Shown in pieces: positions 57,904-64,000 of a stretch of 64,000 bases of DNA; positions within the stretch are counted from its first letter, which is position 1, and the number at the start of each line of letters is the position of its first letter. Location of the stretch: positions 310,001 to 374,000 of the forward strand of contig NZ_CP065915.1 of assembly GCF_016134045.1 (NCBI RefSeq). Reading direction: 5' to 3'. The DNA is from Pelagovum pacificum. Lineage in GTDB: Bacteria > Pseudomonadota > Alphaproteobacteria > Rhodobacterales > Rhodobacteraceae. The notes beneath the pieces are model-generated. The model did no database searches, was not told the DNA's origin, and saw nothing but the letters and a program-made list of their open reading frames with translations. The translations under genes were made by a program, and so were the position numbers.

Positions 57904-57904
57904 T

Positions 57905-59896
57905 ATGAGCGACACACACGCACAAACCGTTCCCTTCGTCCGCGAGAGCATGCTGGGAGAGCAGCCTCCGCCCATGGGCGAGACGGGCGCGATCAAGTGG
58001 GTTCGCGAGAACCTTCTGTCGGGACCGATGAACATCTTCCTGACGCTGGCCTCGATCCTCGTCGTCTACCTCGTGCTGTCGAGCCTGCTGCCGTGGTTCT
58101 ACTATTCGGTCTGGGATGCGCGCTCGCTGTCGGAGTGCCGCGAAGTCTTCCTCGCCGTCGGGTCGCCCGGTGGTGGAGGGGCCTGCTGGGCCGTGCTGCA
58201 GGAACGCTGGGTCCAGCTGATCTACGGGTTCTATCCGTCCGACCTCTACTGGCGGCCGAACCTCGCGTTCATCCTGTTCTTCGTCGCGGTCGGGCCAGTG
58301 CTGTTTGCCGACCGGTTCCCGCCGCAGATGCTGCGTTTCACGGCGATCTACCCCTTCATAATGCCATGGATCCTCTGGGGCGGGGCCTTCTGGCTGCCGA
58401 TCCTCGTGATTGCCGGCCTCGGTGTCGGCTACCTCGCGTGGATGCTCGCCAGCCGCTTCGGTGGGCCGATCCTCGGCGTAGTCGCGGGCATCGTGATTGC
58501 GGTGCTTTGGTGGCTGTTCGCGGTGCCGACGCTCAACAACGCGATCCATCAGACGGTGGCCAATGCCCGCATGGGCGCGATCATCGCCAACGCGGAGGAA
58601 ACCCTCGAGGAGATACCGCCGCAGATCGCGGATCTGCGTGAGCAGCGCGGCGTGCTGATCGAGGAGGCCGACGAATGGGAGGCGATCAAGGCCGAATCCT
58701 TCGAGCCCATCCAGACCTCGGTTGCCGCAGCGCGTGAAACCGCTTTGGCGAACTATTGGGACGAACTCGGCGTCGATCCCGAAGGCGAAACTGCGATCCC
58801 GCCGTCCGCCCGGGAAGAGGCGGAGCATGTCGCGACCAACGCCGCGATCGTCGCAGCGCGCGCCGGCAGCCTCTCCGAGGACCGCACGGTCTTCCTCGAA
58901 GCCGTCGGCGAACTCACCGAACTGCGCAACCAGATCAGCGCGCTGAACTCCGAGATGAACCTGCTGGGCGAGGAACGGTCCGCCGCGTCCTCGATGCTGC
59001 AGAACATCAACCAGCTCGATGAGCGCGAAGACCGGATCGGTGTCCTTCAGGGGCAGGTTGCGGGTCTTCGCAACGACGTGCCCTCGGAGCTGCGTGAGTT
59101 CCAGGACACGCAGTACGTCCCCCCCGGTACGCCGGATGAGGACGTCGAGGCACTGGGAGCGTACCTGTCGGCGAACACGGAACTGGCCGGCCTGCACAAC
59201 GCCGTCGACCAGACCTACAAGGAAGCCGGACGCATCGGGCTCGATCCCGTCAACAGCCGCGACTTCGGTGGGTTCATGCTGGCGCTGATCATCGGTCTCA
59301 GCGGGATCATCCTGTCGCTGCCGCTCGGCATCCTTCTGGCGCTCGGACGTCAGTCGGACCTGTTCATCATCAACAAGATCTCGGTGGTCTTCATCGAGAC
59401 GATCCGTGGCGTGCCGCTGATCGTCTGGCTGTTCACCGCGCAGTTGCTGCTGAACTACTTCCTGCCGCCGGGCACCAACTTCGACTTGCTGCTGCGCGTC
59501 ATCATCATGGTGACCCTGTTCGCTTCGGCCTACATCGCCGAGGTGGTCCGGGGTGGCCTCGCCGCGCTGCCGAAAGGCCAGTACGAGGCGGCGGATGCGC
59601 TTGGCCTCGACTATGGCCGGTCGATGCGACTGATCGTTCTTCCGCAGGCACTGAAGATCTCGATCCCGGGGATCGTGAACACCTTCATCGGCCTGTTCAA
59701 GGACACGACCCTGGTCGTGTTCATCGGTCTGCTCGATCCGATCGGCCTGTCGAACGCGATCCGCGCCTCGACCGAGTGGAACGGCATCTACTGGGAACTC
59801 TTCATCTTCATCGGCCTGCTGTTCTTCATCTGCTGCTACAGCATGGGCCGCTATTCCATGTCGCTCGAGCGCAAGCTCAGCCGCGGACACCGCTAA
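57905..59896 (+). CDS. aapM: General L-amino acid ABC transporter permease AapM with a long coiled-coil insertion
   Basis: 663 residues, against roughly 400-440 for AapM/BztC proteins I know. Residues 1-210 match the family's N-terminal part (helix near 42-64, [25 protein letters not shown]). Residues 453-663 are the normal permease domain with the EAA loop [33 protein letters not shown]. In between, about 211-450 is a hydrophilic, Glu/Ala-rich helical insertion with heptads ([40 protein letters not shown]). The frame is continuous and codon use is uniform, so it is not an artefact of a frameshift. Confidence 0.9.
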   Translation: MSDTHAQTVPFVRESMLGEQPPPMGETGAIKWVRENLLSGPMNIFLTLASILVVYLVLSSLLPWFYYSVWDARSLSECREVFLAVGSPGGGGACWAVLQERWVQLIYGFYPSDLYWRPNLAFILFFVAVGPVLFADRFPPQMLRFTAIYPFIMPWILWGGAFWLPILVIAGLGVGYLAWMLASRFGGPILGVVAGIVIAVLWWLFAVPTLNNAIHQTVANARMGAIIANAEETLEEIPPQIADLREQRGVLIEEADEWEAIKAESFEPIQTSVAAARETALANYWDELGVDPEGETAIPPSAREEAEHVATNAAIVAARAGSLSEDRTVFLEAVGELTELRNQISALNSEMNLLGEERSAASSMLQNINQLDEREDRIGVLQGQVAGLRNDVPSELREFQDTQYVPPGTPDEDVEALGAYLSANTELAGLHNAVDQTYKEAGRIGLDPVNSRDFGGFMLALIIGLSGIILSLPLGILLALGRQSDLFIINKISVVFIETIRGVPLIVWLFTAQLLLNYFLPPGTNFDLLLRVIIMVTLFASAYIAEVVRGGLAALPKGQYEAADALGLDYGRSMRLIVLPQALKISIPGIVNTFIGLFKDTTLVVFIGLLDPIGLSNAIRASTEWNGIYWELFIFIGLLFFICCYSMGRYSMSLERKLSRGHR

Positions 59897-59907
59897 GGAG
59901 ACTGACA

Positions 59908-60705
59908 ATGACCGACGTTGCCATCGACGCACCGCGCACCGCCGATCCGAGCCTTATGAAGGTCTCCGACGAGGTCGCGATCGACATCTCGGGGATGAAC
60001 AAGTGGTACGGCCAGTTCCACGTGCTCCGGGACATCAATCTGACCGTCTACCGGGGGGAGCGGATCGTCATCTGCGGCCCCTCGGGGTCGGGCAAATCGA
60101 CGATGATCCGCTGCCTGAACCGGCTGGAAGAGCACCAGCAGGGCAAGATCGTGGTCGACGGGACGGAGCTGTCCTCCGACCTGAAGAACATCGACAAGAT
60201 CCGCTCCGAGGTCGGGATGGTGTTCCAGCACTTCAACCTGTTCCCGCACCTCACGATCCTCGAAAACTGCACCCTCGCGCCGATCTGGGTTCGCAAGATC
60301 CCGAAGAAAGAGGCCGAGGAAACGGCGATGCACTACCTGACGAAGGTGAAGATCCCCGAGCAGGCCAACAAGTATCCCGGCCAGCTCTCGGGCGGTCAGC
60401 AGCAGCGTGTGGCTATCGCGCGCAGCCTCTGCATGCGCCCGCGCATCATGCTGTTCGATGAACCGACGTCCGCGCTCGACCCCGAGATGATCAAGGAGGT
60501 GCTCGACACCATGATCGAGCTCGCCGAAGAGGGGATGACGATGCTCTGTGTGACCCACGAGATGGGCTTCGCGCAGGCCGTGGCCAACCGGGTCATCTTC
60601 ATGGACGCCGGTCAGATCGTCGAACAGAACGAGCCGCGGGAGTTCTTCAACAACCCGCAGTCCGAGCGGACCAAGCTGTTCCTCAGCCAGATCCTCGGGC
60701 ACTGA
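59908..60705 (+). CDS. aapP: General L-amino acid ABC transporter ATPase AapP
   Basis: 265 residues. Walker [15 protein letters not shown]-loop [14 protein letters not shown], signature [15 protein letters not shown], Walker [16 protein letters not shown] and the switch His in [19 protein letters not shown] precedes the ATG at 59908. Completes the four-gene transporter. Confidence 0.96.
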   Translation: MTDVAIDAPRTADPSLMKVSDEVAIDISGMNKWYGQFHVLRDINLTVYRGERIVICGPSGSGKSTMIRCLNRLEEHQQGKIVVDGTELSSDLKNIDKIRSEVGMVFQHFNLFPHLTILENCTLAPIWVRKIPKKEAEETAMHYLTKVKIPEQANKYPGQLSGGQQQRVAIARSLCMRPRIMLFDEPTSALDPEMIKEVLDTMIELAEEGMTMLCVTHEMGFAQAVANRVIFMDAGQIVEQNEPREFFNNPQSERTKLFLSQILGH

Positions 60706-60711
60706 TCACGG

Positions 60712-60737
60712 GTAGGATGGGCCCTGGCCCATCCTAC
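60712..60737. repeat. GTAGGATGGG palindromic element after aapP
   Basis: A perfect twelve-pair hairpin (60712-60723 with 60726-60737) with a two-base centre. Lies between convergent genes; the TAG stop of the minus-strand gene (60734-60736) is part of it. Probably acts as a bidirectional terminator. Confidence 0.75.
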
Positions 60738-61015
60738 GCCGACGGCGGCGACGTCTCCGCGATCCGCGCCATGCCGGCAATCAGCGGTCTGGCCTTGGAG
60801 ATCGCCGCCTGCACCTGTTCCAGATCCAGCGATGCCATGTGGGCATCCGGACTGTCCCAGACCTCCGTCACCCAGATCGTCACCGTGTCCGTGCTGTCCG
60901 CAGCCACGACGTAGCTGTGGCAGCCCGGCATGTCGCGGCTCCCGTCCACGAGGTGGCGCATCAACTCGTCCCGTGCGCCGTCGGTCGCCGTGAATTTTCC
61001 GATCAATCCGTACAT
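60734..61015 (-). CDS. Antibiotic biosynthesis monooxygenase-like (ABM) protein
   Basis: 93 residues with the ABM ferredoxin-like fold: YGLIGKFTATDGARDELMRHLVDGSRDMPGCHSYVVAADSTDTVTIWVTEVWDSPDAHMASLDLEQVQAAI. Small dimeric domain found in quinone or heme monooxygenases; substrate unknown. GAGGG lies upstream of the ATG at 61015. Divergent from the next gene with 51 bases between. Confidence 0.85.
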   Translation of the reverse strand: MYGLIGKFTATDGARDELMRHLVDGSRDMPGCHSYVVAADSTDTVTIWVTEVWDSPDAHMASLDLEQVQAAISKARPLIAGMARIAETSPPSA

Positions 61016-61066
61016 TGCCCTCACTCCGATACCGACGGCTGCCGTAGTCTTCCGCATGAGACCACC

Positions 61067-61441
61067 ATGAGGATACTGCACGAGATGAAGCTCCTTGGAA
61101 TACGTTTCGCTCACGTCGCACCGGGGGAAGACGCCGACGGCATTGCCGATGCGCTGAAAGGGCTGGGGCTCGCCACGGCCGACTTCCCCGAGGCCGAAGG
61201 GATGCCCGGCGCCATCTTTCCGACCACCGACCAGTCGAGCTGGGTGGAGGTCTGGCACGCGGGGGAGGGGATGCCGCCCGGCACCATGCTTCAGCTGATC
61301 GTCGAGGACGCCGACGCGGCCGCCGCCACGGCGAAGCGAAGCGGCCTCAATCCGCAGGGCCCGATGGACGCGCATGGCGAGCGGATCTACTTCCTCGCGC
61401 TTCCCGGCGGGCTGCAGATGTCGTTCCAGTCGAAGCTCTGA
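61067..61441 (+). CDS. VOC/glyoxalase-fold small protein
   Basis: 124 residues: LLGIRFAHVAPGEDADGIADALKGLGLATADFPEAEGMPGAIFPTTDQSSWVEVWHAGEGMPPGTMLQLIVEDADAAAATAKRSGLNPQGPMDAHGERIYFLALPGGLQMSFQSKL. The beta-alpha-beta pattern with VEDADAAAATAKRSGL and GERIYFLALPGG suggests the vicinal oxygen chelate fold. Start at 61067 or, less likely, 61085; neither has a strong binding site. Confidence 0.75.
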   Translation: MRILHEMKLLGIRFAHVAPGEDADGIADALKGLGLATADFPEAEGMPGAIFPTTDQSSWVEVWHAGEGMPPGTMLQLIVEDADAAAATAKRSGLNPQGPMDAHGERIYFLALPGGLQMSFQSKL

Positions 61442-61948
61442 TCAATCCTCGAGGTCGCGCGGCACCACGAAATCGACCACGACGCCGGTGCCGCCCTGCA
61501 CGTCTCTCCAGTGATCGACAGGAAAGTCGAACACGGTCGTCGCGCAGGTCGGATAATCGCGAAAGCGCGGATGATCCGGACCATCTTCGGCCAGCCAGCG
61601 GGCGAGTATCCCGATCCCCGGATTGTGGGCCAGCATCAGAACGCAATCGCCGGACGCCTGCTCCAGCACGGCGAACATGGTTTCCGGATCGGCGTGGTAG
61701 AGCGCGGGAATTGCCATTGCCTCTGGTGGATCGGACAATTCGGCAGCGATCCTTTCCCAGGTCTCAAGCGTGCGGGCGGAATCTGAACTCAGAACCTGAT
61801 CCGGAACGATACCGGTCTCCGCCAGCCACGTGCCGATGGCGGTGGCGGAGGCGCGGCCCCGCTCGTTCAGAACGCGCGCGTGGTCGTCCGCCTCGGGATC
61901 GTCCCAAGCGGACTTGGCATGTCGAATGAGGATCAGGCGACGCGTCAC
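61442..61948 (-). CDS. Histidine phosphatase (SixA-like)
   Basis: 168 residues. LILIRHAKSAWDDP carries the catalytic RHG-type motif (RHA in the SixA branch); LSSDSARTLETWERIA and MLAHNPGIGILARWLAE supply the second Arg and His. SixA removes phosphate from histidine phosphotransfer domains; the substrate here is unknown. Its stop abuts that of the convergent VOC gene. Confidence 0.88.
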   Translation of the reverse strand: MTRRLILIRHAKSAWDDPEADDHARVLNERGRASATAIGTWLAETGIVPDQVLSSDSARTLETWERIAAELSDPPEAMAIPALYHADPETMFAVLEQASGDCVLMLAHNPGIGILARWLAEDGPDHPRFRDYPTCATTVFDFPVDHWRDVQGGTGVVVDFVVPRDLED

Positions 61949-62439
61949 TGGCGATACCAGCTGCGGGGCATCGAGCCCGGCCCGCCGTCCGGCTCGAACG
62001 CCATGCCGGCGTCAGTGCAGCCGTATATCCCGGACGCGCCGGCGAGGTATTCGTTGGCGCCTGTGAAGGGGACCTCCATGCGCGTCCCAAGGAAGTCCGC
62101 CGTGCCGACGAGCGAATAACTTTCGCCCTCCATCCAGTAGGAGTTGCCCGAGGTCTGGAATCGGCCTGTCAGCGCCCCCGTCACGCTGACCGTCATCGGC
62201 GGTGTGTTCGGGATGAGCGTGTCGAGTTCGAAGTTGCGGGGCTGCATCGTCGCCCGTCCGTCCGGAGCGACGGTCAGCACAATGTCACCGCGCGCCGTAA
62301 CGTCCGTGGCGTTCATCGTACTGGCGTAGACTTCGGCGACGTCGAGCATGTCGGCCTTCCACGTTCCGACAAGACACGGGTCGAGATCGGCGAGGGCGGG
62401 GCCGGCGAACAGGGTGAGGGCGAGAATACGGACAGACAT
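61945..62439 (-). CDS. Secreted protein of unknown function
   Basis: 164 residues with signal peptide MSVRILALTLFAGPALA; start at 62439 after AAAGGTC. The mature part is beta-rich (IVLTVAPDGRATMQPRNFELDTLI, MTVSVTGALTGRFQTSGNSYWMEGESYSLVGTADFLGTRMEVPFTG), with two cysteines (DPCLVG and YGCTDA) that may pair. The alternation resembles a small lipocalin-like barrel, a guess only. Overlaps the histidine phosphatase start by four bases. Confidence 0.75.
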   Translation of the reverse strand: MSVRILALTLFAGPALADLDPCLVGTWKADMLDVAEVYASTMNATDVTARGDIVLTVAPDGRATMQPRNFELDTLIPNTPPMTVSVTGALTGRFQTSGNSYWMEGESYSLVGTADFLGTRMEVPFTGANEYLAGASGIYGCTDAGMAFEPDGGPGSMPRSWYRQ

Positions 62440-62497
62440 GGCAAGACCTTTGATGAATGGGATGAGCGACAGTAGCAATCGCCGCTTGCCGCGATAG

Positions 62498-63148
62498 TCA
62501 GGCTTTCCTCACCGGGCGGTGAAACGCCGACATGTGAAATGCCGATTGCTGCGGGTCCCGGAGGTCGGCCCCCACAGGGCAGGCACGCCGGACCAGGCAG
62601 CCGTTGTCGCGACAATCCCGGCCCTCGGGCCTATCCAGCCAGGACTTGCAGAGCGGCACGTCGTAGCTGCCCCCGGCGAAGGCGCCGACCGGGCAGGCGG
62701 TCGCACAGGGGCGGGAGCATTCCTCGCAAGGTGGTGCGGCCGGGGGGGTGTCGTCGAACGTCTCGGCCAGGCCGATCGCCCCGCGATAGGAGATGAAGAG
62801 GCCCGCGCTGTCGTGCACCAAAAGACCCACGGGGGAGGACCAGGCACGGCCCGACCGCAAGGCCCAGGCGATGAAAGGATGCCAGGGAGGGCCGCCGAAA
62901 GGGAAGACAGGCGTGCCGCCGACAGCTTCAGACAATTGTCCGATAACCCGGGCCGACCATCGGTCGAGCGGGTCGGCCTCCCCGTCGAGATACTCGGCGC
63001 TTTGCCGGAACAGCGTCCAGAAGCGAGGTTCATCCGGCGAGAGCAAGGCGAGGCTCTTCACCGTCGGTGGCAGGCCGTCTTCGGGGCGGATGGACAGGTG
63101 TCCGGAAACGAACAGCCCTTCGGCAGCCGCGCCGTCGGCGAGCGTCAC
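62498..63148 (-). CDS. Two-cluster ferredoxin-like protein
   Basis: 216 residues. Eight cysteines in two groups: [13 protein letters not shown] (141, 144, 148, 152) and 167, 179, 184, 190 ([13 protein letters not shown]), enough for two 4Fe-4S clusters. The arrangement recalls the C-terminal part of epoxyqueuosine reductase QueG, but it is much shorter than QueG and lacks a recognisable B12 domain. The N-terminal 130 residues are unassigned. Its ATG overlaps the argB stop by four bases. Confidence 0.78.
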   Translation of the reverse strand: MTLADGAAAEGLFVSGHLSIRPEDGLPPTVKSLALLSPDEPRFWTLFRQSAEYLDGEADPLDRWSARVIGQLSEAVGGTPVFPFGGPPWHPFIAWALRSGRAWSSPVGLLVHDSAGLFISYRGAIGLAETFDDTPPAAPPCEECSRPCATACPVGAFAGGSYDVPLCKSWLDRPEGRDCRDNGCLVRRACPVGADLRDPQQSAFHMSAFHRPVRKA

Positions 63149-64000
63149 GTCTCGCGCGGCTTCACCCGCGGTTCGGTCGAACGGATGATCGAGCCGGCAC
63201 CATGGTCGGTGAACAGTTCCAGCAGGGTCGCGTTCGGCAGGCGCCCGTCAAGGATCACCACGGCGCGCACGCCGTCCTCGATCGCCTTCAGCGCGGTTTC
63301 GACTTTCGGGATCATGCCACCAGAGATCGAGCCGTCACCCACCATGCTGCGGACCTGGTCGGGGGTCAGCTGCGTGACGACCTCACCCTGCGCGTTCTTC
63401 ACACCGGGCACATCGGTCAGCAGTAGCAGGCGGTCGGCCTCCAGCGCACCGGCGATGGCGCCGGCTGCCGTGTCGCCGTTCACGTTGAAGGTCTCGTTGG
63501 CGTCCATACCCGTCGCAACGGGGGCGATCACCGGGATGATGCCGGCGTCGAACAGGTCCTTTAGGACCTGCACGTTCATCTCGATCGGGCGACCGACGAA
63601 GCCGAGCTCGGGATCGTCCGCCTCGCAGACCATGAGGTCGTCGTCCTTGCCGGACAGGCCGACGGCGCGACCGCCCTCATCCATGATCGCCTGAACGATG
63701 CGCTTGTTGACGAGACCGGTGAGGACCATCTCCACGACTTCCACGATCTCTTTCGTGGTCTTGCGCTTGCCTCGCACGAACTCAGACTCGATGCCGAGCC
63801 GGCCGAGCAGATCGTTGATCATCGGCCCGCCGCCATGGACGACGACCGGGTTCATGCCGACCTGTCGCATCAGGACGATGTCGCGGGCGAACTCGGCCAT
63901 TTCCTCGACCCCGCCCATGGCGTTGCCGCCGAACTTCACGACGACCACCGCGCCCGAGTAGCGCTGCATGTAGGGCAGCGCCTCGCTCAGTGTCCGCGCC
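63145..64000 (-). CDS. argB: Acetylglutamate kinase (5' end outside window)
   Basis: Second step of arginine synthesis, phosphorylating N-acetylglutamate. [12 protein letters not shown] is the ATP-binding lysine-glycine motif; [18 protein letters not shown] binds the substrate; [29 protein letters not shown] follows. The frame stays open beyond an internal Met at 63969 (upstream residues [10 protein letters not shown] match the family), so the true start lies outside the window. Confidence 0.95.
   Translation of the reverse strand, partial: ARTLSEALPYMQRYSGAVVVVKFGGNAMGGVEEMAEFARDIVLMRQVGMNPVVVHGGGPMINDLLGRLGIESEFVRGKRKTTKEIVEVVEMVLTGLVNKRIVQAIMDEGGRAVGLSGKDDDLMVCEADDPELGFVGRPIEMNVQVLKDLFDAGIIPVIAPVATGMDANETFNVNGDTAAGAIAGALEADRLLLLTDVPGVKNAQGEVVTQLTPDQVRSMVGDGSISGGMIPKVETALKAIEDGVRAVVILDGRLPNATLLELFTDHGAGSIIRSTEPRVKPRET

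Noticed and set aside
57905..59896. Frameshift or gene fusion to explain the long AapM
   Set aside because: The frame is continuous, codon use is even, and both ends match AapM in the correct order, so an in-frame insertion is the simpler reading.

Overview
The window is a GC-rich, densely packed chromosomal stretch from an alphaproteobacterium. The order Rhodobacterales (Roseobacter/Rhodobacter group) is strongly suggested by a SAM/SAH-type riboswitch in front of metK, a type reported almost only from that order; by the Aap amino-acid transporter, an ATP12 chaperone, and the miaB-phoH-ybeY-corC-lnt-metK cluster; and by many short secreted proteins of unknown function. I see no insertion sequence, prophage, CRISPR array, tRNA or rRNA. 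I cannot name the genus.

Layout. 1-4000: two secreted proteins with overlapping divergent start codons, propionyl-CoA synthetase (prpE) and a secreted acidic protein. 4000-6630: maeB (malic enzyme-phosphotransacetylase fusion) behind a perfect 20-bp palindrome, and a DUF3072 protein. 6730-11310: nucleoside salvage operon cdd-deoA-deoB-add-upp. 11340-13660: a secreted repeat-rich protein and a membrane protein that looks like an M48 protease without its zinc site. 13800-22970 (mostly minus strand): miaB, an OmpA protein and a lipoprotein sharing one motif, phoH, ybeY, a CorC-like CBS protein, lnt and riboswitch-controlled metK; an oppositely oriented ArsR/SRPBCC pair sits between phoH and ybeY. 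23180-25520: a glycosyltransferase-like protein, a sulfotransferase and a lone Hint-domain protein. 25530-34000 (minus): a fatty-acid beta-oxidation cluster with two MerR regulators, acyl-CoA dehydrogenase, a small basic protein, glutathione transferase, thiolase, two paralogous cupins and the FadJ-type multifunctional enzyme. 34050-37580: a metal exporter behind a Fur/Mur-like box, two thioesterases and a MATE pump. 37960-45170: oppABC plus a fused OppDF ATPase, a ChaC-like gamma-glutamylcyclotransferase, a methyltransferase and a GFA-family protein. 45370-51780: the distal part of the spc/alpha ribosomal operon (rplO-secY-adk-rpsM-rpsK-rpoA-rplQ), interrupted by two four-cysteine secreted paralogues. 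51830-55330: rarA, crcB, an RluA-family pseudouridine synthase and ATP12. 55530-60700: aapJQMP, whose AapM carries a long coiled-coil insertion. 60730-64000: small enzymes, a two-cluster Fe-S protein and argB, cut by the window end.

Most genes are housekeeping or central metabolism: salvage of nucleosides; uptake and breakdown of peptides, amino acids, fatty acids and propionate; envelope lipoprotein maturation; translation. The items most worth following are the four-cysteine pair in the ribosomal operon, the 21-codon upstream frame and hairpins before rpsM, the AapM insertion, a dispersed palindrome that supplies the stop codon of three different genes, and the M48-like protein lacking HExxH. 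Function calls are made by reading motifs and remembered family features; no database search was run.
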